A stretch of DNA of 64,000 bases from Cristatella mucedo (GCA_009760855.2 WPIO01000002.1:7980001-8044000); one strand, 5' to 3'. Positions 13,505-51,100 are shown, numbered from the stretch's first letter. Program-made: numbers and translations. Notes: a model not told the origin generated them from the letters alone.

Positions 13505-16500
13505 TGATCCGAAGTGTACGGGGATCAATTTTACCATGCAGTCGTTCATTTACAGATCGTATTCAAGGGCTGCACCCAATAAAAGTACTGCACCAAGTAA
13601 TGCGTATAAGTGAAATTTTATCTAATTTCAATTAACTCATTGATTTTGGAGAAAGTCCAGTTTCTTGTATAGGAAAACAATGATGGACGCAGGAATTTGA
13701 AAGGCTTCCAATAACGAATATTAGGCGTTTCAAAATGATGCACTGCCTGTTTTGGCTGAGGGAGGTGGAGTGAGCAAATACAGAAGCTGCATATCAACCA
13801 CCTTGCACTCACATTTTAGTGGTTTGTTTGTTTGTCCTTACCCACCATGATATAAACGAATGTTTACTGAAGTGATTGAGGTATTGTTCTGGGCGTGGCC
13901 CAAAATATCACTCCTTTACTGTTACGTGTGACTTCTAGCAGCCATGCATTTAGACTATAGAGATTTAGCACCATGCATTTAGACTATAGAGTACAATAGT
14001 AAAACAGCGAGACCGTTGGAGCTTAAGAAGAGTATTCTTGAAAGTAAAACATCACTGGGTATCCAAGGGCAGGTTGTGTCATCCTCTGACATTTCCTTTA
14101 CATGCCGAAACTTCTTTTGGCCAGCGGAAATCAATTGCTGGCGTAGTCTCTCAAGATTGTGCAACGAGCCCTCTGTGCGACTGCAAAGTTAGCACGTCTG
14201 AACTGAGTCCGTATTGCTATGCTGCGAGATTAGGAAGTGTGATCAAAGTATCATTATGGTACGCGAAGCTCCAACGACCTGCTATTAGGATTTCAGTTTA
14301 GACTTCTGGCTATGCGGTGATGGGATAAGCTCTGGGACCATGTGGTGGATAAGCTCTGGGACCATCTGGTGGATAAGCTCTGCGACCAGCGAAGTCATAG
14401 CTCTTCCTCCGTGGTGGACTAGTAAAGTGCCTCGTTGGAATTTGGTAACACAGTGCAATGTAAATCCGTAAGGCGCTTCAGTCCCATACATATTTCTTGA
14501 ACAAGCGGTTCTATCTCTCTCTCTCTCTCTCTATCCACAAGTGCAAAGCGAAGGAATCCATCATCAAATCACAAACAACGGAATAAAACACCAGGGTGGC
14601 GTAATTGCCGTGCAAAACTAGCAAGAACCAGCTCTGCATTAGGCCTTTAATATGAAAACCCCTCAGCTGTCAATCAAAGTTGCTACTTCAAGAGTGAGTC
14701 AAGCCACGGTGTACTAAGGTGAGAAAAATACAAGTTCTAAGCTTAGATGTAGGTTAACATTGAGGCATTCGTAAAGATTCCAGGCGCTCAGGTAGCAGGC
14801 GCTGGTTATGGTAGCAGTCATTGCAGAGACTGATGATCCCCCTCGGACCGACGCAGGACATTACCGTCGAGAAAGCCAGAGGTGAGGCAACTTGCACGTC
14901 ACGGCTGCGGTTAAATCGCAGCTGTCGACCTGCTGAATGCAAGAGAAACACTCACTTCACTGTTAGCGGTGCTATACAATTTGTCTGTTAGAATGTCTGC
15001 GTTCGATGTGCCCTTATAAAGTGAGCACAGACCTGGCTCCGACATGCGATTAATTAACATTGACGCCTACAGCGGAGTCGTGGGGGGCAGCCAATAGTTA
15101 TGGAAAAATAAAGATTCAGCCGCTGGAGCACTTCAAAATTCATCCTTAAAGCACTTTCTGTTTACAGCCTAATGGATGAGCACATTTGACAAGAGCTCTG
15201 CAACGTATCGGTATTGAATGACGTATCGGGATTGAATGACGGGCTCATACTGGAAGTATAGGCGTAAAGGCAAACGGGTATTTCATCTACTGCAAATACT
15301 GCGAGCCACCACTACTGCCACCGCATCTCTTTTCCTAGCTACTTGCCTTTCCTGCCGTTCACTCTCTGGTTCTCGCCTGCCTGTTTGGCTTCTGCTATAG
15401 TTTAAAGCTAGCTATGAAAAGCAAGTGGTTTTACATAGGTACGGGATTCGGAAAGGCTACAGTATTACCTCTCTTGAGATCTCTCTCTCTCTCTCTTAGT
15501 TTTTAATTTTCTCCATCTCTATCGTCTTTTCCATCTATCCGAAGCCCTTCATTTTGATTTACCTCTGAAGTTGATATATGATTCGGGTATAGAGTAATAT
15601 CAGCTGTGGCAGTGCATCGTTACCAAAGCAGATGCGAAGCTAGCACTTATTAGCCTGACGAACAAAGGGCTGGGAATTTATCGCTTTGCTTGCTTTCGAA
15701 CTGCATGAATTTAGTAAAATAAATTATTATTACATTTTTATAATCCCATAATCGCGTTTATGAACTATTAAAGGCGGCCAAGTAGAAGGTAAGCCATTAT
15801 TAGAGATTAAATTTGCTTGGCTAATATAACCAGAGCAGAAGAGTAGATAATTTCGAAAAAAGCGACACGATGGTAACTCTACAGCAGAAAGCCACCTGAA
15901 AGGTCTGCCTGAGCTAAATGTCTTTGATCCCGCCTCTACCACATTACACCCTCATTAAGGTATGCCGTGCAGCCAACGGGCAGTACGCGTAAACAGATCG
16001 ACGTTCAAGTCCATCGGCGTCTGAAGCTATATTTCGTTTCGGTGCTTCAAGAGAGTGGTTTAACTTTCTAGCCGAGAGCCGAATCATAGAAGCACATGCA
16101 TATGCAACAAGAATCGACAGCTTGCCTATAGTTTCATGCTTGAATCGTTTAGTTGCATGCTCGAATCACCAGATGTCACAACCGCCAGCTCGGTCGCGGA
16201 ATCCTACGTCTAGCTGTGGCACTGGCCTGAGATACGTGCTAAGCAGCACGAAAAGGGTCAGGTCAAACACATGCGATCACTCCAGCGCTTAATATAAACG
16301 AAGGGCCGAGTAAGGCAGAGCATCGCTTATCCGAGGCGAGATCCACGGGTCCACGAAGTTTGGCTTTGACGGAATCAATCCTCAATGCAAGCGGCCCATC
16401 TTAAGTATGAGGTCATCTAACTGTAGGTTAACACCAGCCTTGTCCATATCTTATCGTCGTTAAGCTTCACGAACTTGGCGACAATCGAAGTGCGAATGTC

Positions 16501-16510
16501 CACAATTAAA
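13505..16510. other. intergenic, little recognised
   Basis: Mostly unique AT-leaning DNA. Contains a duplicated phrase at 13940-13990 (CCATGCATTTAGACTATAGA twice), the 24-bp triplicate at 14324-14395, short CT runs near 14515 and 15480, and a small duplication near 15205-15240. No gene is supported. Confidence 0.5.
14324..14395 (+). repeat. 24-bp tandem repeat, three copies
   Basis: Unit GATAAGCTCTGGGACCATGT plus GGTG, repeated at 14324, 14348 and 14372 with few changes. Confidence 0.9.
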
Positions 16511-16514
16511 AAAA

Positions 16515-16668
16515 TGCATTCGCATAGCGCCCTAAGGGATCTTAGTCTCTATCCAAGCGCTTTATATATTCCACGGGGCTCGAGCCGGCGACCTCGGTCA
16601 TCAAATACATTCACATTGACCTTGGTCGATGCGAATACTTTAACCACTGGGCTAACCAGCGAGGCGAT
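16515..16668 (-). mobile_element. SINE-A copy (tRNA head plus LINE-like tail)
   Basis: Minus strand order: GGTTAGCCCAGTGGTTAAAG (A box), GAGGTCGCCGGCTCGAGCCC (B box), then AAGCGCTTGGATAGAGACTA and GGGCGCTATGCGAATGC. Confidence 0.75.
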
Positions 16669-16771
16669 TTTCGGCTGTGGATGCAGAGCATGGTTGAAAA
16701 TAGGCGAACGTTAGCTAGAGCTGATTACCATAGGAATAAAAATGAAAGCCAAAATTGCGTATCGGTGTTAA

Positions 16772-17129
<358 letters not shown>

Positions 17130-17479
17130 AGACAGAGTCTAGAGAGTGAAAAAGGGGGACCAGAGACCGAAACCTAGCACATCCCATACTTCAAGGGCTC
17201 CCTCGATGACCAATAGCCATTTAAATTTAACCCCTGATATCTCTCAATGAGATTAGGCCTAACCATGTTTAGCAATGTGCCAGTCACAACGAGGCAAGCC
17301 GAAAGGTGCCCCAAAAAGATCTAGCCGTCAACTGTGCCTAATGCTGCAGATGGGCCTCCGAGAGCTAGCCGAGAGGCTCTAGCCTGGTCAGCATTATTAA
17401 GATGGCCATTGCATACCTGCAGCAAAGCAGTTTCTGGGAAATGGATAGCTATCTATCCCATTGGAACTTACAGGCAACA

Positions 17480-17870
17480 CATGCAGCACAATTCACTCCG
17501 ATTTGAGGAGCGAAGCTTTTTTTTATATGTCACGTCTGGTGATGTCATGCCATCAGTCTCGAGCGAGTTCCAGACTCTGGGAGCATACGAGCTGACCACT
17601 TAGTCTTTAAAGGATTGAGACACATCTAAACGACTTGAGCAGACATGCGGCATTATGATGCGAAACATGGTAAGAAATTATTGCAATGGGTAGGCTGGAG
17701 CAAGAGAATAGAGTCCGAGAAGCGAGACAGAACTGTAAAGTTGACTCACTGCTGGCCAGGTAACTACTGCAGACAGGTGAGAAGTGGTCTAATATGCTAG
17801 CTGCAAGTGCTTACGACAGAAATTCCTAGCAGCAGAGTTTTGTACCTCTCTTATGTTTATTATTGCTTAG
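17480..17870 (-). mobile_element. LINE fragment, 3' half
   Basis: Shares words with the LINE at 31985-33000 on the same strand, such as GGGAGCATACGA, TAGGCTGGAG and GCAGAGTTTTG. Heavily mutated; no open frame. Confidence 0.55.
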
Positions 17871-17929
17871 GCAGGAAGAGCTGCCTATAGTGAGCTGCAT
17901 AAAGCGATATGTCACTATGCCTCCTGCTT

Positions 17930-18065
17930 TCTCTTTGTTGGGTGAGATGAAGTCTGTTGGCTACCGAATTCGTACCGAAAACCGCTAAGGTTTTGAGTGC
18001 TCTGTGGAAAACTCTGCTCCGTAATATCCACTTAGTCTTTGTGGAGTTTCATGCGCAGATAAATT
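17930..18065 (+). mobile_element. LINE-2 type 3' tail fragment
   Basis: TTTCTCTTTGTTGGGTGAGA, GAAGTCTGTTGGCTACCGAA and TTTGTGGAGTT repeat the words at 27715-27840. Confidence 0.7.
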
Positions 18066-18399
18066 ACGCCGAATCACGGACCTGCTTAGCTATGTCATTC
18101 TTATCTAATCAAGTCTACGAGCGATGTTAGATTAGTGAAAATAGGCAGATATGGCGGTGGAATTGATGTGATCATTCGGTGAAAAACCATGTTGGAAAAG
18201 GATGCTCGTGCAAAACTACAGGAGATATAGCTCGAAGAGCCCATTTTAGAGGTAGATTTTTCAACTTCTGAGCAACACAAGGGAGGACCTAAACCAGTCG
18301 AGAGCAGTGACATTGATGCTCAGGCATGATGATACACGCTCAAGTGGGACTTGCTAGTAAATGGTATCCCAAGTTGCCGCCAAAACTAGAAGAGAGACT

Positions 18400-18615
18400 C
18401 AGCTTAAGTCAGCGTACCTGCGAAGGTAACGTGCAAGAGTGCTGACTTTGTGGAGTGATTGGGCCAAAAACCGGCTGATACTTACCAGGCTTGATGCATT
18501 GATGCAAGAATTAAGCTGGTCTGACACTACTTCTTTAAGTGCCTTTGATGGATACGGTAATAGAAAGGCTGGGAAGAAGTTGTTTAGGCTCCACTGATTT
18601 AGTATCCCATTCAAA
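18400..18615 (-). mobile_element. decayed LINE reverse transcriptase fragment
   Basis: The minus-strand frame contains LKEVVSDQLNSCINASSL, typical of the region before the RT catalytic core in LINEs (LEKVV..QL..YL...NLL). Its neighbours to 18960 show only weak similarity. Confidence 0.5.
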
Positions 18616-18619
18616 GAGT

Positions 18620-19600
18620 GGCCTACTCTGCGAAGCTCGACTTTTCGTTCAACGCCTTTTCAAGGTTAACGATTTGAATGGCCCACCTGTCTCAAGGGTT
18701 GAATTCTTGGTCACCGAATCATCAGAAGGCAGCTGCTTTTCGAGTAAAAGTGCCCTCTTCACTGCTGTACATGCCAAGGCATGCGAAGTATACACACTGC
18801 TTGCTGTATACCAAGAGCCAAAAACATTTGGAATGCTTGCAAAACCTTGGAATAGATCATACTAAGGGAGTCTGATGAGGATATTGCTAAGCACAAGCAT
18901 TCATGCAGAAACTCACAGTTGGGGAGCAGCAGAATGAAAAATCGGCAGAAGATAAATGGCATGAGATATGAGCCAGTTCATTGATGCACATCAGCCACGT
19001 ATTCCTAGGAAGGCTGTGTGGGCTCTGAGGCGAAACGACATGCCGACACTGGTCACACACCAGCGCATGCAGTATCACAAGCACACAAGTGGCTCTAGCC
19101 ACTTGATGAAAAATTGAGCCAAGTCACATTGTTTGGCCACCGTATAACGACGGTTCTGGCACCGTGTCCACTCGTCTGACCTCAGTGGTGAGGTCGGCAG
19201 CAGATGAGAGCCGTCTGGCAGGGAGTGTTGCCTAACCTTAGTCATGCTACATACGTAGGGCGAGCGGCACATGCGCCGAACATTCCCGGCTCGTCGAGAG
19301 ACCGCACCCGGCTCGCCGATCCAGTGACAGAGTAGCGAGCAGGCGTGCCAAAAAGCTGGTGCAGCAGGTGACACACAAATGAAGGCAGCTAAGCATAGGG
19401 CCCGTCGCCCCCTCGTCCCGGCAACGGTGACAGCCAGCCAATCTCCAGGCGTGCTTTGCCAACGTGCCAGTGAGCACATCTGCCGGAACTAGCTTAGCTC
19501 TAAACGCCCTGCCGGCCGTCTTCCCTTTCAGCACTGAGCAGCTGGGATCTGCGCGTTGCTTGCAGAATTCTCCTTAGTAGAGGACGAAAAATGTTGCAAT
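18620..19600. other. 3' flank of ATG16L, nothing recognised
   Basis: Probably holds the ATG16L 3' UTR just below 19602. I see no AATAAA or ATTAAA on the minus strand close to the stop. Confidence 0.4.
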
Positions 19601-19601
19601 A

Positions 19602-42841
<23,240 letters not shown>

Positions 42842-43170
42842 CTGGCAACGTTTAAAATGTATTCGCTGTAATGGAAGAGCTCCTGCTTCGTTAGCAACGC
42901 TGTTAGAGAGCGCGGAGGTAAGCCACGGGTATACTAGTTAGCTGGTCCTCGGTGCGCGGCGACGTTGTAGCTGATCGATAAACCGCTACTGAGTAAGAGA
43001 GATGTAGCTGGGGATCAATTAATGACGAGTTATTTGTGCGTCTAACGTTCTGCTTGGAGAGCCAGTCGGGTGTTCAGCTCTGCTCCTGGCAGCTCGGCTG
43101 TGGGTACGCTGACGGCTTCAAATAGCGGCAGCCTTTTGCCTGCGGGTTCGTGTCAAGATAAGATGTGTGA
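42842..43170. promoter_or_regulatory. ATG16L upstream region, possibly divergent
   Basis: This interval lies just 5' of the ATG16L start and is fairly rich in CG dinucleotides. On the minus strand an acceptor-like site (CCATTACAG) sits about 25 nt before the ATG. On the plus strand, donor-like GAG|GTAAGC near 42917 and GTGAGT near 43166 could end non-coding first exons of the divergent gene. No TATA box is convincing. Confidence 0.35.
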
Positions 43171-43472
43171 GTAAATTTCGCCATAGAAAATGCTATTATA
43201 TGAATATGTGTACATGATACAGCTGGTTAAGACACGAGACTGCATGATCTTGACCGGGTAATTCACAAAAACCGGTAGTGTTGGTTGGCTGTCTATCGTG
43301 GTCAGCGCCGCATTGCCCAGTCACAGTCTGCGTAAATAATTACATTCTAGTTTTAAGCTAAAAAATAGTTAGTGAATTTGGGAAGCTTTAGCTAAAACTA
43401 TATTGTATCAGCTTGCGTGACGGAGGGGTCATACATCTGTAAATTTGTGTAGATGTGAGAGATAGATTTAGT

Positions 43473-43830
<358 letters not shown>

Positions 43831-43956
43831 AGGGACGGAGACGGAGACGGAGACGGTGATGGAGACGGAGACAGAGGCAAAGACAAGAGATAGAGAGACA
43901 GAGACAGACATAAAGAGACAGAGAGAGGAAGAGACGCAGAGAGAGACGGAGGGAGA

Positions 43957-43958
<2 letters not shown>

Positions 43959-44030
<72 letters not shown>
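43959..44030 (+). repeat. (AT)n microsatellite
   Basis: About 36 perfect units directly after the purine tract. Confidence 0.97.
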
Positions 44031-44032
<2 letters not shown>

Positions 44033-44914
44033 AGAGAGAAATAGTGATTGCGAGAGCAATGAACATGTATTGAGAGAAATGGAATGATAGATAGTTTACC
44101 GTGACTCGTGAAGTAGCTTGTCTGTAGACATTGGTAGGTGGTTGGACTGATACTCCCTGGTGTGAGATATTGTTGGTTCAACTCCCATTATTCACAATCA
44201 ATTTCTTCATTATTATTTTTATTTGTTGACTCACTTTCTTATTCATGTTTTCCTATCGGTCGCTAGTTACTGATATCCCCTAGCCTTGGACACTCTTAAA
44301 GGTTTGTTGTAGTGCACATACGTATAAGCGCAGCCGTTTCAACCAAATAGTGCTTGAATCGCGATTGGCTTTGAATATTCATCAATACTTTGTGGGCTTG
44401 TAGCTGCGGCCAGTATGAACGTGCGGGATGACTCGTCCACAAGAGCTGGCTCCGTGGCTGACAGGTCGCGGGTTTCTAGTGTTACGGATCAAATACACAG
44501 CAGCTACCTGCGTGCGAGTATTCTCCGTCAGGCGGAAGAAAAGAAAGCTCGCAAGGTCAGCTCGCTGTACTGCTAAGGTGCCTGCAGTTGCACCAAGATA
44601 TGTGCTTTCGTCGTTGATGCTTTTTATTTTCGTCAAATGAAATGTGGCACACGTCGTCTGTACGAATCCCATTGTGTTCTTTACGGAGTTTATTTGTCAA
44701 GGTTTTCTACTGGCTTTCCGTAACTACAGATCCTGCTGACAGCAGCACCTGCACCAACGCTCTGGTACTACAGTCCTTCTTCCGAGTTCTTGCCAATACC
44801 TAATCCTAATATGCTCCGGGCTGCTTTATGCATGCAAGTCGGGTAGGCCTATTTATTTCATAGGTACTAAATATGCAAGTACACGCATGTAAATATGTAC
44901 AATTTATTATAGCG

Positions 44915-45060
44915 TATTATATATAAATATATATATATACATATACACATACACACACGCACACACACATACATATATAATTTATGTGTGTGCATATATA
45001 TATATATATATGCATATATATATATAACTAAAAATATATATATATATATATATATATGTA
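44915..45060 (+). repeat. (TA)n/(CA)n-rich stretch
   Basis: Interrupted ATATAT and CACACA runs. Confidence 0.9.
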
Positions 45061-45104
45061 CACCTGGATATACAGCTGCCGTATGCTAGTAACTCACTAG
45101 TTTA

Positions 45105-45200
45105 AGAATCTAGTAGCAGCAAATGTAAAGCGCCTAGAAAGAGATTGAGTTCTCTGGCGGCGCTTTATCAAGTGTATTATTATAATTATTTTTATTAGTA
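45105..45200 (+). mobile_element. LINE 3' tail
   Basis: AGCAAATGTAAAGCGCCTAG, GAGATTGAGTTCTCTGGCGG, CGCTTTATCAAGTGTATTAT. Confidence 0.75.
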
Positions 45201-47574
45201 TAAAGTCTTCTTGCTTCGCTGTAAGTTTCTGTCTCGTCAGTGCTTAAGCGTCTGCCCGACTCGAATGCAACATCATACAAGAGTTTCGAGTGCCATGACA
45301 GTAAAACCTCTAGTACAACGGTACATTTCCGTGAAGTGTCCCGCCTAGTCTGTTCGGCTTTGTGGAGCAAAGGCGAAGATTTATTACTTAAATATGCTCA
45401 TGCTCCCAAAGCTGTGCTCTCAGACGTGCCAATTTTCAACTACTCCGTATCCCGGCACTTACGTGCGGCATGCGACGGTTCTATCACTACCATGCTAACA
45501 ACTCTCAGACAAACTTGGCGGCAGGTTTGTGCGATTGATACAGTGTGTAAAGCCTACCAACCTTTAAATATGCTAGACTTTGAGTGGATGCCGATATTTA
45601 GCGTCCAAGCAGTCCTTCTCCACTTGCATGAAGTTGTGCCATTTATATGTCGCCATTCATTATCGCCATGTAAATGTCCAATTATAAGATTTATATCGCG
45701 TCTGTTCCTTTTTATTTTATTGCTCGCGTAACGTAAAATCAACTGTCCCACGCGAAACTAATCGACAATCCTCGTAGTGCATTACTACCCGCTTACATTC
45801 TCCTTTGTTAAACCGTTGACAAGTCGTTGGATTTACCTCAATGACCCTTAGCAAAGCGACTTCAGTGTAGCTGGACCCTTTGAGAATGTACGTAGATTAC
45901 CGCATGCCGCTGTTCAGGAAGAAATCTTTCCCTTTGTTCGCTGCTGGCTCAATTAGGCGGTTTATGCTTGTGGGTAGATACATAATTGCTGCATATGCCT
46001 ATCTATACGTTTCACGGCTCCTCTGGCAAGGATCGGTATTAATCGCACGTGAAAAATTAATGCTTCGGAACCAAGCAACCACTTTCTTACCTCACATTTT
46101 GCGGGAGGCTGAAGTTGCCGCACTCGCAAGTCTTCCCTCTCCCGCTCTGACGCTGAATCACCTGAAGGCTGATTCGCAATTAGATGGCTCATTCAATTTC
46201 CCCTTACCGGGCGGCGCAGGTTCTCGAACAACTGACGGCAATTGGTTGAGCTCGTTAGGGCAGATGGAAAGCATAATTGTATAAGCGCTGCGGACTGAAG
46301 TAACCACTTGAAGCGCTCGATGAATTGCCTACAGAATGAGCAAGCGAACGGCGTAAGCCGATTAATTGACAGCCAAAGGGATTACACCTATTGCTGCGCT
46401 TGCATAGGGCTGCCGGCTGGACGACGCCTAACGATCGATAAGTCCTCATGAGAGACGACACGTCGAAGTGTCTTTGTCTTTTTCTCTGCTTTGGGCCCAA
46501 CGGCCAGAGAATGCCAGATGGAGAGGCGCTAATTAGCAATAGCGAACAGGTGTCTGTGTCGACCGAGGAATCGGTCGGCTGCTGAGTAATTTTAAGCCCC
46601 GACAGCTGAATGCTGCCGCAGCGGTTAGCAGCCTGCTTCCAAGGATATGGGGTACATTAGCGTCTTGGTCTCTGCGCTGCGTCACAGTCCCGTGTCTGCG
46701 TCACCATGTCTGTGCTGCCTGTGTCGTCAAGCTGCGGAGCATTGGAGACAGGAGTTTTGCCAAAGGCAATCTGGCTAAACCTCAAGGAGCATTCAAGAGA
46801 ATTCCGCAATTGCCAGAGAATTTCCTGAGAAATATTGGTTTTGACCTTAGCTGCACAAAGACAGGAGCTAGAGACAATGAGATAAAGCTGCAGCGTGACC
46901 AAAAGCAAATAGCTAAATATATATTAGGAGGAATAAATATCTGGATATATATTAGAAATATATATCTGGCGGAGGTATCTGGCGGAGGTAGAAAAAGAGC
47001 GCTCGGCCGTTGAAAAGATGGCAGCGACTGAAAAGTGGTCTCGCTTGTGAGCATGAAATGCGTAGACAGAGGCTTAATCAGAAATTACGACAAAGCTCTC
47101 AACGAGCCGTAGATTAGTTCCAATTTCTAGAGAAAATAAAGGGCCACGTGCAATTATCAGCCATGAGTTACAGATGTAAGCGGATCGGAACCAGTCGGCT
47201 ATACCGGAAGTTAGAAAGCTCAGACATTATACTCAGACTCTACGTCCTTATAAATAAAGCGTTTTTATACGCCTCGGTATGAAGAACTGATTCCAAAGCC
47301 ATATGAACTTAAAAGCCTACAAATTAATCTGCCAGACTTTCGTTCTTCATGTAGACATTAGAGACGTTTTAGCCTAAAGTAGGGTGCTCGCCTGAGGTTG
47401 AGGTCATTACGCGCTGGCTTCGGTCTGTTTCTTCTGAACTCCTGGTATTCTAAAATCAAAGCTGGCCAGCTTGGAGTACCAAAAATGGAAACGATGCTCT
47501 AAAACACCCGATTCGAAGGCATTAAGGATGCCAACAATAGTTTCGGCGTGGCTTTCATCGTACTGGTGGCTACC

Positions 47575-47620
<46 letters not shown>
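47575..47620 (+). repeat. (AT)n microsatellite
   Basis: About 22 AT units with one G interruption, roughly 330 bp before the first DCLK exon found. Confidence 0.95.
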
Positions 47621-47623
<3 letters not shown>

Positions 47624-47950
47624 TTCGGCATCCGGATGGCAGCTCAAAACCGAATATAAGCCCGGGTGAGAGAGACCGTGATAAAGCCACCTATACTATA
47701 AAACGTTGTGGCCAGATTGACGAGCGAATACAAATGAATTCAGACGCTCGATAAGCTAACGCTAAGCGAGACGACAGGTGACCTGCTTTGGCTGGTTTCG
47801 CTGCGTTTCTTTCTCGCCCGCACATTGGCCAACCAACCGTTGGTAATCTCGACTGTCCGGAGAGCCAAGAGCAGTTTCCTTTCGGAAATAGATATAAATG
47901 GTTGTCTGCACTTGAAAGCCTAGCCAGACGGGTGCGTCGTTTTCTCGTAG

Positions 47951-48155
47951 GTTCGCTTCTATCGGAATGGTGACAAATTCTACCGCGGTGCCGTGTACGC
48001 GGTTTCGCCCGAGCGCTTCCGCACATTCGATTCGCTGCTGGCCGAGCTGACGAGAAGTCCCATCTGTGACCCAAAGCTCATGCCCAACGGCGTGCGCTAC
48101 ATATTCTCGCTCGACGGCACGAGGAAGATACTGTCGCTCGACGAGCTAGCTGAAG
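47951..48155 (+). CDS. DCLK: DCLK exon: DCX domain 1, most of it
   Basis: The acceptor is TTTCTCGTAG. Reads [52 protein letters not shown]. This is the ubiquitin-like DCX fold that binds between protofilaments. Donor G|GTGAGT after phase 1. Confidence 0.93.
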
Positions 48156-51100
48156 GTGAGTGGACGCCGGCGGAAACGCTGCTCGCCGCCGCCGCGCGAA
48201 TATTCATTCGACCGGGGGCGTGGAGCTGCTGCGAGCTGCTGCGTCCCGTCTGATGCCTAGGCGAAAGCTACGTTTGCGCGACGCTGGACGTCTTCAAGGA
48301 CATTGACTACACGAAAAGCTTCGATCCGGCGGCCTGGCACCAGTCGGGCAGAGGCGCGCGCTCGGGTGCCTCTGCCGCGGGGGGACAACTTGCGGCCGAG
48401 CCGCCGCCCCTCGCCGGCGTCTCAGCTCGACGGCAGACTCCGCTCACCCCGGGCAGCGCCGGCGCCGGTGATCAGCTCGCCATTGGAGGCGGCGGCGGCG
48501 TCGAAGGCGGCGGCGTCATGGACGAGGCGGCTTTCGTCGAGCAAATCAAACCTCGTCTGATAACCGTCGTCCGCGCCGGACCGCGTCCGAGAACGTCCGT
48601 GCGCGTACCGCTGAATAAGCGAACGGCCCGGTCGCTGGAGCAGATCCTGCGAGGCATTAGCGACATCGTGCGTCTCGACTCGGGCGCTGTAAAGCGGATG
48701 TACACTATTAGTGGAAAGCAGGTGAGACTTCTGGGCATTCACGGGTGCTTCTGCTCTGCTCATTTATGGCTAGTTTATGCAGCGCCAATTTCGCGGGTCT
48801 ACGAATTGTTTACGCCTAGTGTCGTAGCCCGCATTAACTAAGTGTGCGTGAACTTTAAAATAGTTTAATAATGATCAAAATCAAGAGGTGTCTCTAGCAG
48901 GCTGAATTCATATGCTTGGGTGATACGGTGGACTCAGGTGGACGCCCAAATTTAAGCACACTGATTGGGGCAGCACTTGCACGTTGCACTTGTTTTTCTC
49001 GGATCTGGATTAAATTTCACTTAGGCGAAGAGAATTTGACCAAGGTATTGATGATATTCCAAAGAACAGAGTTCAACTTAGTGCTTTTTATTCACGATGC
49101 AAGCGGGCTCAAAAAAGGAAAGTTGTTTTTATAACTAGGATTAAAGGTGCCTACTGAGAAACTAGGCGGTAATGGAAAAATAGTACAGGGCCTTAAAACC
49201 TGCGGGAGGTGTAAGTGCGAAAAAACCGTTCTCAAAAAAAAGTGAGTATGCGTTTAAGAAGCTAGTTAACGATTTTTTTGGGAGATTTTGTTGTAATGAC
49301 CAGCAAGCAGATCGCTCACCAGCCCTGTTAGCGGAGTAAGAGACAGAAAATAACTCCCCGAAAAAATTTTACGCAGTCCGGAGACACTGTTCAATGCTTC
49401 CGGGATACTACTAATGAGCCTGCGTTTTTACCCTCAAATGTTTTCTCTTAAGTAAAGAACGCACGCGTGAATAAAAGTCAATTCAGGTCTATTTTTTGTA
49501 ATGTATCAGAACTCCTATTACATCAATTTTAAAAAGAGGTTATCAAGTTATGTCCAAAGCGATCAGGCTTGATATTTGAAGCCAAGAAGTAAGGAAATGC
49601 ACGCGCAGGTCCGAAGTGACATCCGCGAAGCTTTGCCTGTGTACCCAGATGAGTTTCAAGCATATTAGCTGACTGCTTAGAGTTTTGAGTATTTAAATAA
49701 TTCCAAGTGCAACATTAGCAGCTGCGTTGTAAACACATCTTAGAAACACGGATTCAACTACAAAAACTAGTAAACAAGTTAGTATGAGATTTTGAACATG
49801 AAAAACACAAATTTCATTGAATAATCTAGCCTTGTGTTTAAGATACGTGGTACTCGGCTCCTTCTCAAAGTCAAATGAGCGCCATTAAGTCGTGGAACCA
49901 CCGGATCATCATAAAGCCATAATGCAATAAGAAGAGTCGCTGCGACATACGGATATTGATCGACTAAACTAAAATAGTTGGTCGTACATAATTGCTGCTC
50001 CCAAAATCCCGTCTGCCTGTTGCTTTAGTCATTCTCGACCCAGTAATTGCCCAGTCCAATTGACTGATTGCAAGCAGCCCTAAAGCTTGTTAACCTTGGT
50101 GGCGACTTATGGTTTAGTAAGCATTTAGTGAAAATAACTACAGCATTTAGTCGGTCCCTGTAATTCGCCCTTTGTGTGCTTGCACGTGCCGACACTGTGC
50201 CTGCTGCTACTAACCATATTTAAATATTGATTCTGTGCATGTCACATCTAGCGATGTTATTCTTGATCATATTGCGAATGTCACCACTAATACTTTGGTC
50301 AGGCTTTCTTTAAAACACGTGTAAAGTGCCTAGAAAGAAAATCAGTTCTCTGAGGGTGCTATACAAATGTATTATTATTGTTATCATTGCTATTACTGAA
50401 TACATTTCAGCATAGACGCAGTTTGAGCATTGAAACACAATCTTGAAGTTGGCAGTAAATCTCTTCGAGCTTATACTACTACTTCAGCGAACTTATTGAG
50501 CTGATTCAAATAATTCGCTTTCGTTAAAGTTTTCTCCGATCTTGTAAATCTTGCAATGCGTGCGACCTCAACCGCGGAGAAACTAACTTGGCAGTTCATC
50601 GAGAAACCAGTAGTCTGCGATGCAACTGTTTGGTGCAAAAACACTTTCTTTACTAGCTTGAGTATTCGTAAGAGTGCTCCATTGTCCTGTTTCCGGCGTC
50701 CCATTCAGTTGAGCGCGTGAAAGGTTTCTATCCTAGTTTAGTATTAGCAAAAGTTTAGACTGTACACTATTTTACACTACCATGATAACCTATGAAGTTT
50801 CTCTATAGAGGCTATACAATAAATCTGAGCACAGCATGTTCAGGCCTATGGCAATACCGATAGAATTTCCTTTCGTTCCTTTCGCATTCAGCATTGCTGA
50901 TGAGTAATAATAATATTAGCCGATAGTTAAACAGCGAACGCCTTACGCGATTCCGTCATCGTACTAGCCGTCGCTAGATCAGCGAACCATAATCAGATGA
51001 GTAATTGTAACTCTGGCGACCTCGCGCAGGTGGCCACAGTGCGAACTCCGTCGCTGCAAGCGGCTCCAAGCAGAACTCCTGCAGCGTCACCGGCGAAGCC

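Larger units (their letters stand above)
44100..47950. other. region between ATG16L and DCLK, likely DCLK 5' intron or promoter
   Basis: Holds AT/TA tracts (44915-45060, 47575-47620) and one LINE tail. The DCLK start exon should lie here or further left, but no segment combines a start codon, homology to the DCLK N-terminus and a phase-0 donor. Confidence 0.4.

Noticed and set aside
45240-45731. 163-codon plus-strand frame proposed as the DCLK N-terminal exon
   Set aside because: No resemblance to DCLK N-termini and no phase-0 donor that would join to VRFYRNGD at 47951.
46657-47054. Minus-strand frames near 46.7-47.0 kb considered as an extra gene
   Set aside because: Short, AT-rich, overlapping on both strands, with no domain or splice support.
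47624-47664. Segment ending at the CCCGG|GTGAGA donor, considered as the exon before 47951
   Set aside because: The frame that would give phase 0 contains a TAA stop directly before the donor, and an AT microsatellite lies just upstream.
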